Below, one piece after another: positions 26,473 to 35,044 of a stretch of 64,000 nucleotides of DNA. Position 1 is the stretch's first letter; every line of letters starts with the position of its first letter. The position numbers were made by a program, and so were the translations under genes. Where the stretch lies: the NCBI RefSeq assembly GCF_017833295.1, contig NZ_JAFIBW010000001.1:1-64000 (forward strand). The letters are read 5' to 3'. This DNA is from Methylobacterium sp. PvR107 (GTDB lineage: Bacteria > Pseudomonadota > Alphaproteobacteria > Rhizobiales > Beijerinckiaceae). Below the pieces are notes generated by a model. That model was not told the DNA's origin. It did not search any database and saw only the letters and a list, made by a program, of their open reading frames with translations.

Positions 26473-27798
26473 ATGCTCAACAAGACCATGCATCTGTGCG
26501 GCTTCATGAATGCCGGGCCGGTCGTTCATAGCCACGCGATTTGGCGCAACCCGCGTCACGAGACGAGTTTTCTCAGTCTCCAACATTATGTCGAGATCGC
26601 ACAGATCCTTGAGCGCGGTCGGTTCGACCTGATGTTCTTCGCGGATCGGCTCGCCATCGCCGACCGTTATGGCGACAGCCACGAGGTCGGCATTCGGTAT
26701 GGCGACCAAGACGCGACGCGACTAGACCCGCTACCGATCCTCGGGGCGGCGTCCGCGGTGACGCACCATATCGGGCTCGGCGCGACACGTTCTACGACCT
26801 ACGAGTCGCCCTACAGCGTCGCGCGGGAATTCGCGACCCTCGACCATATCTCTAACGGCCGAGCCGCGTGGAACGTCGTCACATCGATGAACGATGGCGA
26901 GGCGCTCAACTTCGGCAACGTCCAGCATCTCGGCCACGACGAGCGCTACGATCGCGCCGATGAGTTTATGGAGGTTGCCTTCAAGCTCTGGGACAGTTGG
27001 GAGCCGGACGCCCTCGTCCTCGATCGGGCCCGCGGCATCTACGCCGACCCGGATAAGGTCCACCACATCAACCACGAGGGTGCGTGGTTCCGTTCACGCG
27101 GCCCACTGAACATACCGCGCTCGCCGCAGGGGCGGCCGGTGATCATCCAGGCTGGCTCGTCGGGGCGCGGCAAGGCCTTCGCTGCACGCTGGTCCGAGGT
27201 CATCTTCGCGCTTCAGCCGAACCTCGAGCGGATGCGTGTCTTCAAGGCTGATGTTGAGGCGAGCCTTGCCGCGCAGGGGCGCTCGCCGAACTCGGCAAAG
27301 GTGATGATGGCGGTGATGCCATTCATTGCAAACAGCCGCGCCGAGGCGGAAGATCTTCGCGACCTCCATGATTCCCTGGTCAATCCCCTAGTTGGCCTGT
27401 CAACGCTGGCCGGCCATGCCAATACCGACCTTTCGACCCTGCCGCTCGATGCGAACGTCGAATCGATCCAGGCGTCGGGGAGCCAAGGGAACCTGGCGGC
27501 CTTGAAGAGCATCGCAGAGGGCGAACCGATCACCATCGCCGACGCGGGGCGCATTTACGGCCGCGGCGTCATGTGCCCGCGTCTCGTCGGGACTGCGCGG
27601 GACATCGCCGATGAACTCGCCGACGTTCTGCACAGCGGAGCTGCCGACGGTTTCGTGATCTCCCCGGCCTTCCTTCCCGACACGTTCGCCGATTTCGTGG
27701 GGCAAGTCGTCCCCCTGTTGCAGGAAAGGGGGCTGCTCCGGCGCGATTACGCCGGCGCCACCCTGCGCGATCATCTCGCCGAGCAAGTCGTATCATGA
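26473..27798 (+). CDS. NtaA/DszA/DmoA-type FMNH2-dependent monooxygenase
   Basis: A 441-residue LLM-class flavin monooxygenase. The start is set at ATG 26473 by GGAGGA six bases upstream. Family features are the N-terminal MHLCGFMNAGPVVHSHAIWRNP, FDLMFFADRLAIAD, LDHISNGRAAWNVVTS and the RPVIIQAGSSGRGKAFAARWSE block. The length fits the nitrilotriacetate monooxygenase subfamily, which includes NtaA, DszA and dimethylsulfide monooxygenase DmoA. These use FMNH2 and O2 to cleave C-N or C-S bonds. The reductase gene follows with an ATGA overlap. With a sulfite dehydrogenase downstream, C-S bond cleavage is the more attractive role (inference). Confidence 0.88.
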   Translation: MLNKTMHLCGFMNAGPVVHSHAIWRNPRHETSFLSLQHYVEIAQILERGRFDLMFFADRLAIADRYGDSHEVGIRYGDQDATRLDPLPILGAASAVTHHIGLGATRSTTYESPYSVAREFATLDHISNGRAAWNVVTSMNDGEALNFGNVQHLGHDERYDRADEFMEVAFKLWDSWEPDALVLDRARGIYADPDKVHHINHEGAWFRSRGPLNIPRSPQGRPVIIQAGSSGRGKAFAARWSEVIFALQPNLERMRVFKADVEASLAAQGRSPNSAKVMMAVMPFIANSRAEAEDLRDLHDSLVNPLVGLSTLAGHANTDLSTLPLDANVESIQASGSQGNLAALKSIAEGEPITIADAGRIYGRGVMCPRLVGTARDIADELADVLHSGAADGFVISPAFLPDTFADFVGQVVPLLQERGLLRRDYAGATLRDHLAEQVVS

Positions 27799-28307
27799 GG
27801 GCCACGGCCGATGCCGGCCCTGCATCGCACGACCTCCCGAGTGTGAGCGAAACCGCGTTCAAGACAGCGATGCGAGCGCTGGCCTCAACTGTGTGCGTCA
27901 TTACGAGCTGCCATAGCGGCGAGGCGAACGGCATGACGGCGACGGCTGTGTCCAGCGTGGCGGCCGACCCCCCGACGGTCCTGGTGGCCGTCAACCGCGA
28001 CAACCGTTCGCACGCTCTAATTCGCGACGGGGCCTGCTTCGCTCTGAATGTTCTGTGTGCCGACCAAGACGAGCTCGCCATGCAGTTCGCGACCCGGGCA
28101 CCGCAGCCTTTCGCCACCGTCGCCTTCAGCGAAGGCGTGACCGGATGTCCCCTCATTGACGGCTGCGGGACGGTGCTTGAATGCGTGCTCACATCGTCCT
28201 TTGACGTGGCGACGCACACGATTTTCATCGGCCGCGTCGTGGCATCCCGCGGGTCCGGCGGATCGCCGCTCCTCTATTGGGACGGTCAGTTCGGCACGGT
28301 CCGCTAA
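27795..28307 (+). CDS. Flavin reductase (NtaB/HpaC-type)
   Basis: A 170-residue flavin-reductase-like protein with FKTAMRALASTVCVITSCHSGEANGMTATAVSSVAADPPTVLVAVNRD near the N-terminus and FIGRVVASRGSGGSPLLYWDGQFG at the C-terminus, all family hallmarks. It reduces FMN with NAD(P)H to supply FMNH2 to the monooxygenase encoded just upstream. The ATGA overlap implies matched expression. Length is standard. Confidence 0.9.
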   Translation: MRATADAGPASHDLPSVSETAFKTAMRALASTVCVITSCHSGEANGMTATAVSSVAADPPTVLVAVNRDNRSHALIRDGACFALNVLCADQDELAMQFATRAPQPFATVAFSEGVTGCPLIDGCGTVLECVLTSSFDVATHTIFIGRVVASRGSGGSPLLYWDGQFGTVR

Positions 28308-28467
28308 TGTCAACCGAAGCGGCAGGGATATTCTTCGCCTCCGGACCAGAGTGATAAAACACTCGGCGCTTTGCTGCTTGTCCTCCGAAGAGCGGCGCAC
28401 GGAACGCGACCGAGGAGCGTCTCCGAGGCTCGTTGCATTTAATAAGCAACCGGTCTATTTCTAAATC

Positions 28468-29112
28468 ATGCAGTCCGATTCGGTCTCGGTTGTCACCACG
28501 CGCAAAAGAGGTCGGCCACCCAGGCCTGAGCCGGCCTACGGCACGTCGCGGGCGGCCTTGATCCGGGTGGGCGTCGCGCTACTATCGGAGAAGGGCTACT
28601 CGGCAACCGGCCTTGAAGAGGTCCTGCGCAATGCCGGTGTGCCGAAAGGTTCATTCTACCACTACTTCGCGAGCAAGGACGTCTTCGGCGCCGAACTGAT
28701 CGAGGCGTACGCAGCCTATTTCGCGCGCAAGCTCGACCGCTGGTTGCTCGATGAGAGTACGACCCCACTCCAGCGCATAAGGAACTTCGCTGCCGACGCG
28801 AAGGCCGGCATGGCACGCTACGAGTTCCGTCGCGGCTGCGTCGTCGGCAATCTCGGGCAGGAAATGAGCGCCTTGCCGGAGCTCTTCCGGGACCGTCTGC
28901 ACGGCGTGCTCCTCGACTGGCAGGCGCGGACGGAGCGCTGTCTCCGGGATGCCCAGGCAGCCGGCGAGATTGCCGCGGATGCCGATTGCGCGGCGCTGGC
29001 GGCGTTTTTCTGGATCGGCTGGGAAGGTGCGGTCCTGCGCGCCAAGCTCGAGCGCAGCCCCGAGCCTCTCGACCTCTTTGCAACCCTATTCCTGACCTGT
29101 CTGACGCGCTGA
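28468..29112 (+). CDS. acuR: AcuR-like TetR-family regulator
   Basis: A 214-residue TetR protein. The HTH is GYSATGLEEVLRNAGVPKGSFYHYFASKDVFG (about 45-75). The C-terminal domain contains RRGCVVGNLGQEMSALPELFRDRL, typical of the AcuR/NemR-like branch. It is immediately upstream of acuI, the arrangement of the acuR-acuI acrylate/DMSP systems in which acrylate relieves AcuR repression. About 160 bp of AT-leaning DNA before the gene would hold the operator. The symbol rests on homology by eye plus the acuI linkage. Confidence 0.78.
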   Translation: MQSDSVSVVTTRKRGRPPRPEPAYGTSRAALIRVGVALLSEKGYSATGLEEVLRNAGVPKGSFYHYFASKDVFGAELIEAYAAYFARKLDRWLLDESTTPLQRIRNFAADAKAGMARYEFRRGCVVGNLGQEMSALPELFRDRLHGVLLDWQARTERCLRDAQAAGEIAADADCAALAAFFWIGWEGAVLRAKLERSPEPLDLFATLFLTCLTR

Positions 29113-29133
29113 GCGCCCCACGGAGTGCCCCAG

Positions 29134-30117
29134 ATGTTCAAGGCGATCCTGATAGAAAAGGATGAAGCGGGCTACCGCGCTGGCCTACGTGAGATCGACG
29201 AGGCGCAGCTCCCCGAGGGCGACGTTACCGTGGACGTCGCCTACTCGACGTTGAACTACAAGGACGGACTTGCGATCACCGGCAAAGGCCCGGTCGTGCG
29301 CAAGTTTCCGATGGTGCCGGGTATCGACATCGCCGGAACCGTCCGCGAGTCCCGGCATCACGAGTACAAGGCCGGCGACTGTGTCGTCCTCAATGGCTGG
29401 GGCGTCGGCGAGACCCATTGGGGTGGGCTGGCGCAAGTCGCGCGCCTCCAGGGCGACTGGCTGGTGCCGCTGCCCGAGGCGCTCACGCCACGCCAGGCGA
29501 TGGCGATCGGCACTGCCGGTTACACAGCGATGCTGTGTGTGATCGCCCTCGAGCGCCACGGCGTTACCACCGATAAGGGCGAGGTCGTCGTCACTGGCGC
29601 GGCCGGTGGCGTCGGCAGTACAGCGGTCGCCCTCCTGTCGCGCCTCGGCTACACTGTCGTGGCGGTGAGCGGCCGTCCTGAGGAGGCCGACTACCTGCGT
29701 AGCCTCGGCGCTGCTGAGGTGCTGGACCGGGCGACATTTTCGGATCCGGGCAAGCCGCTCGCCCGGGAGCGCTGGGCCGGGGCCGTCGATGTGGTTGGTA
29801 GCCACACGCTGGCGAACGTCTGCGCCGCCATGAGGTACCGGGGCGTCGTCGCGGCCTGCGGTCTGGCGCAGGGCATGGACCTGCCTGCGAGCGTGGCCCC
29901 CTTCATCCTGCGCGGTGTCAGTCTGATCGGGATCGACAGCGTAATGTGCCCACGGCCTGAGCGGCTCGAGGCCTGGAACAGGCTGGTCCGTGACCTCGAT
30001 CCGGCCAAGCTCGAGGCGATCACGGACGAGATCGGCCTGACGGAGGCCGTGGCCACTGCGGAGCGCCTGATGGCGGGCCGGGTGCGCGGCCGCGTCGTCG
30101 TGGACGTAAATCGCTAG
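29134..30117 (+). CDS. acuI: Acrylyl-CoA reductase (NADPH) AcuI
   Basis: A 327-residue zinc-independent medium-chain dehydrogenase/reductase of the YhdH/AcuI branch. It has the N-terminal [34 protein letters not shown], the nucleotide loop [20 protein letters not shown] and the C-terminal [11 protein letters not shown]. The start is ATG 29134 with GGAG eight bases upstream. It reduces acrylyl-CoA to propionyl-CoA, detoxifying acrylate from DMSP, 3-hydroxypropionate or related C3 compounds. It lies 21 bases after acuR. Confidence 0.87.
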   Translation: MFKAILIEKDEAGYRAGLREIDEAQLPEGDVTVDVAYSTLNYKDGLAITGKGPVVRKFPMVPGIDIAGTVRESRHHEYKAGDCVVLNGWGVGETHWGGLAQVARLQGDWLVPLPEALTPRQAMAIGTAGYTAMLCVIALERHGVTTDKGEVVVTGAAGGVGSTAVALLSRLGYTVVAVSGRPEEADYLRSLGAAEVLDRATFSDPGKPLARERWAGAVDVVGSHTLANVCAAMRYRGVVAACGLAQGMDLPASVAPFILRGVSLIGIDSVMCPRPERLEAWNRLVRDLDPAKLEAITDEIGLTEAVATAERLMAGRVRGRVVVDVNR

Positions 30118-30220
30118 GCGTTTTCGACACTCTTCGCCGCCGTTTGAGCAGCGATTAAGACCGTAAACGTGCAAGGAAGACTTGAGTGCGATGACGTAAG
30201 ACTGAGCGCGGCACCGCCGC

Positions 30221-30247
30221 CGGACTGAAAAAAACAAACACAGTCCG
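30221..30247. promoter_or_regulatory. Inverted repeat upstream of second binding-protein gene
   Basis: CGGACTG and CAGTCCG form a perfect 7-bp inverted repeat separated by an A-rich 13-base spacer. It lies 24 bases before the start codon and just ahead of the GGAGGA ribosome-binding site. It may be an operator for AcuR or another regulator, or a weak leader hairpin. Confidence 0.35.
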
Positions 30248-30270
30248 TTTATGCCAATGGAGGAACGACC

Positions 30271-31491
30271 ATGAAGGGTGTATTCGCGCTGGCGATGCTG
30301 TTTGGCGGCCTGTCCGCCGCGCAGGCCGACCCGCTGCCGACCTTCCGCATCGGCGTGCTGAATGACCAGTCCGGCCTCTACGCCGACATCGCTGGGCCGG
30401 GTTCCGTCGAGGCCGCGCGCATGGCCGTCGAAGACTTCAAGCCGGACGCGAGAGGCTTTCGCGTCGAGGTTCTCTCGGCCGACCACCAGAACAAGCCCGA
30501 TATCGGCGCTGCCATCGTGCGACGCTGGTTCGACGTCGACCATGTCGACGCGATCGTCGACGTGCCGACATCGTCGGTCGCCTTGGCCGTATCGAACATC
30601 GCGAGCGAGAAGGACAAGGCGTTCCTGATCGCAAGCGCCGGTTCCTCGGATCTAACCGGAAAGAACTGCACCCGCACGAACGTCCACTGGACCTACGACA
30701 CCTGGGCTCTCGGCAACAGCACGGCGCGCGCGGTGATCAAGCAGGGCGGGAAGTCCTGGTTTTTTCTCACGACGGATTACGCGTTCGGCCACGCTCTGGA
30801 GCGTGACGCAACCGAGGCCGTGACGAAGGCAGGCGGCAAGTCCCTCGGGCACGTCCTTGCCCCGTTCCAGAGCACCGACTTCTCCTCCTACCTACTCCAG
30901 GCCCAGGGCAGCCGGGCGCAGGTCGTCGCGCTCGCCAATTCCGGCGGCGACACGATCAACGCCATCAAGCAGGCCTCGGAGTTCGGCCTCACCGACGGCG
31001 GCCAGCAGCTCGTCGCGCTCCTCGCCTTCATCTCGGACATCCACTCGGTCGGCCTGAAGGTCGCCCACGGCCTCACCCTGACCGAGGCGTTCTACTGGGA
31101 CCTCAACGACGGCACCCGAGCCTGGGCGAAGCGGTTCGCCGCGCGCAACGGAGGCCGCTACCCAACGATGAACCAGGCGGGCACCTACGCGGCGATGCTA
31201 CACTGGATGAAGGCGATCGCCGCCCTCGACAAGGACAAAGCGCATCGCGGCACCGACGTCGTCGCTCAGATGAAGGAGATGCCGACGGACGATCCGCTGT
31301 TCGGCCACGGCTCGATCCGCGCGGACGGGCGCACCATCCACGACCTCTACCTGCTCCAGGTCAAGGAACCTTCGGAGTCGAAGGGGCCGTACGATTACTA
31401 CAAGCTCCTCGACACCATCCCGGGCGACCAGGCGTTCCGGCCCATGGCCGACGGCGGTTGCCCCCTCGTGGCCCACACGGCCGCGAAGTAA
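30271..31491 (+). CDS. Second Liv-type periplasmic binding protein
   Basis: A 406-residue type-1 periplasmic binding protein with a classic Sec signal peptide (MKGVFALAMLFGGLSAAQA, cleavage before DP). The fold start is FRIGVLNDQSGLYADIAGPGSVEAARMAVEDF. Strong GGAGGA ribosome binding precedes the ATG. No permease or ATPase gene accompanies it, so it probably shares LivFGHM encoded 5 kb upstream, widening ligand range. The ligand is unknown. It starts a dense run of genes that continues to the sulfite dehydrogenase. Confidence 0.87.
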   Translation: MKGVFALAMLFGGLSAAQADPLPTFRIGVLNDQSGLYADIAGPGSVEAARMAVEDFKPDARGFRVEVLSADHQNKPDIGAAIVRRWFDVDHVDAIVDVPTSSVALAVSNIASEKDKAFLIASAGSSDLTGKNCTRTNVHWTYDTWALGNSTARAVIKQGGKSWFFLTTDYAFGHALERDATEAVTKAGGKSLGHVLAPFQSTDFSSYLLQAQGSRAQVVALANSGGDTINAIKQASEFGLTDGGQQLVALLAFISDIHSVGLKVAHGLTLTEAFYWDLNDGTRAWAKRFAARNGGRYPTMNQAGTYAAMLHWMKAIAALDKDKAHRGTDVVAQMKEMPTDDPLFGHGSIRADGRTIHDLYLLQVKEPSESKGPYDYYKLLDTIPGDQAFRPMADGGCPLVAHTAAK

Positions 31492-31497
31492 GGCGGC

Positions 31498-32739
31498 ATG
31501 GCCAAGTCGCCCCCTGACGCGGCCGACAGCGCGACCGTCACCGCCAAGCGCACCGCGATCGCGCTGCTGCTCCTGAGCGAGGTGGCGGCTATGGCGACGT
31601 GGTTCGCCACCACCGCCTCCATCGGCGCGATCCGCACGCACTGGCCGCTGAGCCCGTTCCAGGAGGCCCTGCTCACCAACAGCGTGCAGGCCGGCTTCGT
31701 CGCCGGCACCCTGGTCAGCGCGTTGCTCGGGCTGGCCGATCGGTTCGATCTGCGCCGGTTGTTCTGCGGCTGCGCCGTCGCGGCGGGTCTCGCCAACCTC
31801 CTGATGCTGGCCTTCGAGCCGACATCGCCGGCGGTGCCGCTGCTACGCTTCATCACGGGGGCCTGCATGGCAGGCGTCTATCCGGTCGGCATGAAGATCG
31901 CCGCCACCTGGGCGGTGGGAGATCTGGGGCTGCTGATCGGCCTGCTGGTGGGGGCACTCACCCTTGGCTCGGCCCTGCCCCACCTCGTCGCGGCCTTCGG
32001 CCAGCTCGATTGGCACCTGCCGGTGCTCGGTGCGGCGCTGGGCGCGCTTCTTTCGGCGGCCCTGATCCGCTTCGTGCAACTCGGGCCGATCCGGTCGGAG
32101 GCCCCACCCTTGCGCCTGGAGAACGCCCTGGAGGCGTGGCGCAACCGCGGCGTGCGCTTGGCCAATCTCGGCTATCTCGGCCACATGTGGGAACTCTACG
32201 CGATGTGGGCCTGGATCGGCGCCTTCATGGCGGCGAGCTTCCGGGAGCGCTACGGCAACGCCCCGCCGTTCCCGCCGGAACTGGCCGCCTTCGCGGTGGT
32301 GGCGGCCGGGGCGTTCGGCGCCATGCTGGGCGGCTGGGCGGCCGATCGGCTCGGCCGCACGCTGGTCACCGGCGCCTCGATGCTCGCAAGCGGCTGCTGT
32401 GCCATCGCGGTGGGCTTCCTGTTCGGGGGACCTGCCTGGGCGGTGCTGGCGGTGGGTGTCCTCTGGGGCGTGGCGGTGATCGCGGATTCGGCGCAGTTCT
32501 CGGCGGCGGTGAGCGAGCTGAGCGATCGCCGGCTGATCGGCACGATGCTGACCGTGCAGACTTGCGTGGGTTTCCTGCTGACGCTCGTAAGTATCCAACT
32601 TATCGCCTTCGCGGGGACGTATCTCGGCTGGCGCTTCGCCTTCGCGCTCCTCGCCATCGGGCCGTTCCTCGGCCTCGCCTCGATGCTGCGGCTGCGGCGC
32701 CTGCCCGAGGCCAAGCGACTAGCGGGAGGCCGTAAGTGA
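31498..32739 (+). CDS. MFS transporter
   Basis: A 413-residue major-facilitator protein with about 12 hydrophobic segments, including TAIALLLLSEVAAMATWFATTASIGAI and the conserved loop GGWAADRLGRTLV between helices 8 and 9. It has a Met/Trp-rich WELYAMWAWIGAFMA helix as in NNP/cyanate-type carriers. It lies six bases after the binding protein and overlaps the crotonase gene (GTGA). It could import a related acid or export a product such as sulfite or acrylate. Confidence 0.85.
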   Translation: MAKSPPDAADSATVTAKRTAIALLLLSEVAAMATWFATTASIGAIRTHWPLSPFQEALLTNSVQAGFVAGTLVSALLGLADRFDLRRLFCGCAVAAGLANLLMLAFEPTSPAVPLLRFITGACMAGVYPVGMKIAATWAVGDLGLLIGLLVGALTLGSALPHLVAAFGQLDWHLPVLGAALGALLSAALIRFVQLGPIRSEAPPLRLENALEAWRNRGVRLANLGYLGHMWELYAMWAWIGAFMAASFRERYGNAPPFPPELAAFAVVAAGAFGAMLGGWAADRLGRTLVTGASMLASGCCAIAVGFLFGGPAWAVLAVGVLWGVAVIADSAQFSAAVSELSDRRLIGTMLTVQTCVGFLLTLVSIQLIAFAGTYLGWRFAFALLAIGPFLGLASMLRLRRLPEAKRLAGGRK

Positions 32740-33581
32740 CAGTGAGGAGAAAGTCGCCTGTGGCCTTCACGACGATCACCTACGAGACGCTCACGCCCGT
32801 GGCGCGGATCACCCTCAACCGCCCGGAGCGCACCAACGCAATCAGCGCGGCTATGCTCGACGAACTCGCGCAGGCGATGGACGCGGCCGAGGCTGACGCC
32901 GCGGTGCGCGCCGTGATCGTGCGCGGGGCCGGTACGGCCTTCTCGTCGGGCTTCGACCTCAAGGATCAGATGGCACTCCGCCCCGAAGGCGTGAGCCAGT
33001 GGCGCCCGATCCTGCGCAAAGATTTCGACGTGCCGATGCGCTTCTGGCACTGCCCGAAGCCGACCATCGCAGCGGTGCGCGGCCCCTGCCTCGCCGGTGC
33101 CTGCGAGCTGGCGCTGGCCTGCGACGTGACCGTGGCGGCCGAGGACGCCTTCTTCGGCGAGCCGGAGCTGAAGTTCGGGGCTGGCATCGTGGTGATGATC
33201 CTACCCTGGATCGTCGGCCCGAAGATCGCCAAGGAGATCATCCTCACGGGCGAGGACCGCATTCCGGCGCGGCGCGCTTACGAAATCGGAATGGTCAACC
33301 GGGTCGTGCCGATTGCCGACCTCGATGCGAGCGCGCTGCACCTTGCCCGGCACATCGCGGCGATCGACCCGAATCTCGTCAAGGAGACCAAGCGGGCGAT
33401 CAACCGGTCGATCGAGGCGCGCGGCATGCTGGAGGCCCTGGAGACGGCGCTCGACATCGACCTTCTGATCGAGGGCGAAGGCTCGCCGGACAAGCGGGCC
33501 TTCATGGACATCGCCCGGTCGCAGGGCCTGAAGGCGGCGCTGGCGTGGCGCGACAGCCGCTTCCCGGGAGCCGGATCATGA
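32736..33581 (+). CDS. Enoyl-CoA hydratase/isomerase (crotonase family)
   Basis: A 281-residue crotonase starting at GTG 32736 (overlapping the MFS stop). The oxyanion and acid residues are visible: RGAGTAFSSGFDLKD, Glu124 in GACELALACDV and Glu144 in FFGEPELKFG. Both glutamates of true hydratases are kept, so hydration is feasible. In the cluster it could hydrate acrylyl-CoA to 3-hydroxypropionyl-CoA or act like DmdD on a thio-substituted acyl-CoA (inference). Its stop overlaps the ligase ATG. Confidence 0.88.
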   Translation: MTVRRKSPVAFTTITYETLTPVARITLNRPERTNAISAAMLDELAQAMDAAEADAAVRAVIVRGAGTAFSSGFDLKDQMALRPEGVSQWRPILRKDFDVPMRFWHCPKPTIAAVRGPCLAGACELALACDVTVAAEDAFFGEPELKFGAGIVVMILPWIVGPKIAKEIILTGEDRIPARRAYEIGMVNRVVPIADLDASALHLARHIAAIDPNLVKETKRAINRSIEARGMLEALETALDIDLLIEGEGSPDKRAFMDIARSQGLKAALAWRDSRFPGAGS

Positions 33582-35026
33582 CCGGGGCGCTGTCGGAGAT
33601 CCTGGGCGCGGGGTTCGCGCGCCCGGGCAGCCGGGTGGACGAGAGTTCCGGCCCTGGAATGTCGGGCTACGAACTCGGCGCACACGCGGACCTTATCGAG
33701 GGCCAGCTGCGTGCGGCAGGGGTGCGCCCACACGAGCCCGTGCTCGTGGCTATCGGCAACCGCGCCCTCGATCTCGGTACGCTGCTCGGCCTCTGGCGGG
33801 CGGGGGCGGTTGCGGTGCCCGTGCACCGGTCCGCCGCACCGCTCACCCGCGGGGCGATCGAGCGGGCGACGCGCGCCCGCTTCTGGGTCGACGGGCTCGC
33901 CCTGGACAGGATCGCCGAGGCGCTGCCGCCGGAGCGTCCTCTCGTGGAGGGGGCCGCCCTCGTAGTCTTCACCTCGGGCAGCACCGGCGCGCCGAAGGGC
34001 GTGGTGCTCGGGCACGACGCCCTGGCGCGCAAGCTCGCGATCCTCGACCGGCTGCTGGACTTCCGCCCGGACGACGTCGTCGCGGTGCCGCTCCAGCTGA
34101 CCTTCATCTTCGGGATCTGGGCGAGTCTCCTGGCGATCCGCTCCGGGGCGAAACTCATCCTCGTCCCGAAATTCACCTCCGCGACGCTCGCGGGTCTGCT
34201 CGCCACGGAGGCGACGGTGTTGGCCGCGGTGCCCACTATGCTGCGGGCCCTGCTGGCCGACGGTGCCCCGCCGGCCCCTCGTCTGCGGGCGGTGCTGACC
34301 GGCGGCGAGGCACTCAGCCCGTCGCTGGCCCGTGCGGTCTGCGACGGATGGCCGGAGGCCGAGCTTATCGACCTCTATGGCTCGACCGAGACTGGCTCCT
34401 GCGACTTCTGCCACCGACCGCGGGATGCCACGAAGGCTGGGTCGATCGGCATGCCGACCGAGGGCGTGTCGTTCCGCATCGCCCGGGACGACGGCGCGCT
34501 CGCCGCTCCGGGCGAGACCGGCGAGCTGCGCATCCGAACTGCCTGCGGCATGCTCGGCTACCTCGACGGCGCCGAGCTGACTCGTTCCGCCCTGGAAGCG
34601 GACCACTTCCGGACAGGGGATCTCGCGCGCCTGCGCCCGGACGGTCAGGTCGAGCTCGTCGGGCGCTCGAAGGAGATCATCGCGCGGGGCGGTAACAAGA
34701 TTGCGCCCCTGGAGATCGAAAACGCCCTGTGCGCGCATCCGGACATCGCGGCGGCCCTGTGCGCCGGCGTGCCCGACGCGCGCCTCGGCGAGGCGATCCA
34801 CGCTGTCGTCGTGCTGAAGCCCGGCCTCGCTCTGTCGGCGGACGAACTCAGATGCTGGGCGTCGGCCCATCTCGAACGCTACAAGGTGCCGGACGTGATC
34901 GTCTTCAGCGACACGCTGCCGTCGGGCGCGACCGGCAAGGCGAGCCGGGCGATGGTCAGTTCGCTCACGCTGTTCCGTACCGATCCGTCGTCGACCGGCC
35001 TGCATAGCCCGCCGATGGGATCCTGA
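33578..35026 (+). CDS. AMP-forming acyl-CoA ligase/synthetase
   Basis: A 482-residue ANL-superfamily enzyme starting at ATG 33578, four bases inside the crotonase stop. The P-loop motif is VVFTSGSTGAPKGVV, A5 is DLYGSTETG, A7 is FRTGDLARLRPDG and the C-terminal catalytic Lys is in PSGATGKASRAM. It activates a carboxylic acid to its CoA thioester. At 482 residues it is at the short end, mainly in the N-terminal part. Context suggests a C3 acid such as acrylate, 3-hydroxypropionate or a methylthio acid. Confidence 0.87.
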   Translation: MTGALSEILGAGFARPGSRVDESSGPGMSGYELGAHADLIEGQLRAAGVRPHEPVLVAIGNRALDLGTLLGLWRAGAVAVPVHRSAAPLTRGAIERATRARFWVDGLALDRIAEALPPERPLVEGAALVVFTSGSTGAPKGVVLGHDALARKLAILDRLLDFRPDDVVAVPLQLTFIFGIWASLLAIRSGAKLILVPKFTSATLAGLLATEATVLAAVPTMLRALLADGAPPAPRLRAVLTGGEALSPSLARAVCDGWPEAELIDLYGSTETGSCDFCHRPRDATKAGSIGMPTEGVSFRIARDDGALAAPGETGELRIRTACGMLGYLDGAELTRSALEADHFRTGDLARLRPDGQVELVGRSKEIIARGGNKIAPLEIENALCAHPDIAAALCAGVPDARLGEAIHAVVVLKPGLALSADELRCWASAHLERYKVPDVIVFSDTLPSGATGKASRAMVSSLTLFRTDPSSTGLHSPPMGS

Positions 35027-35044
35027 GACGAAGCGGAGGAAACG

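Noticed and set aside
32736..35026. DmdB/DmdD assignment for the ligase and crotonase
   Set aside because: Gene order tempts this reading, but no dmdA or dmdC is present and specificity residues cannot be judged by eye. They are kept as generic ligase and hydratase.
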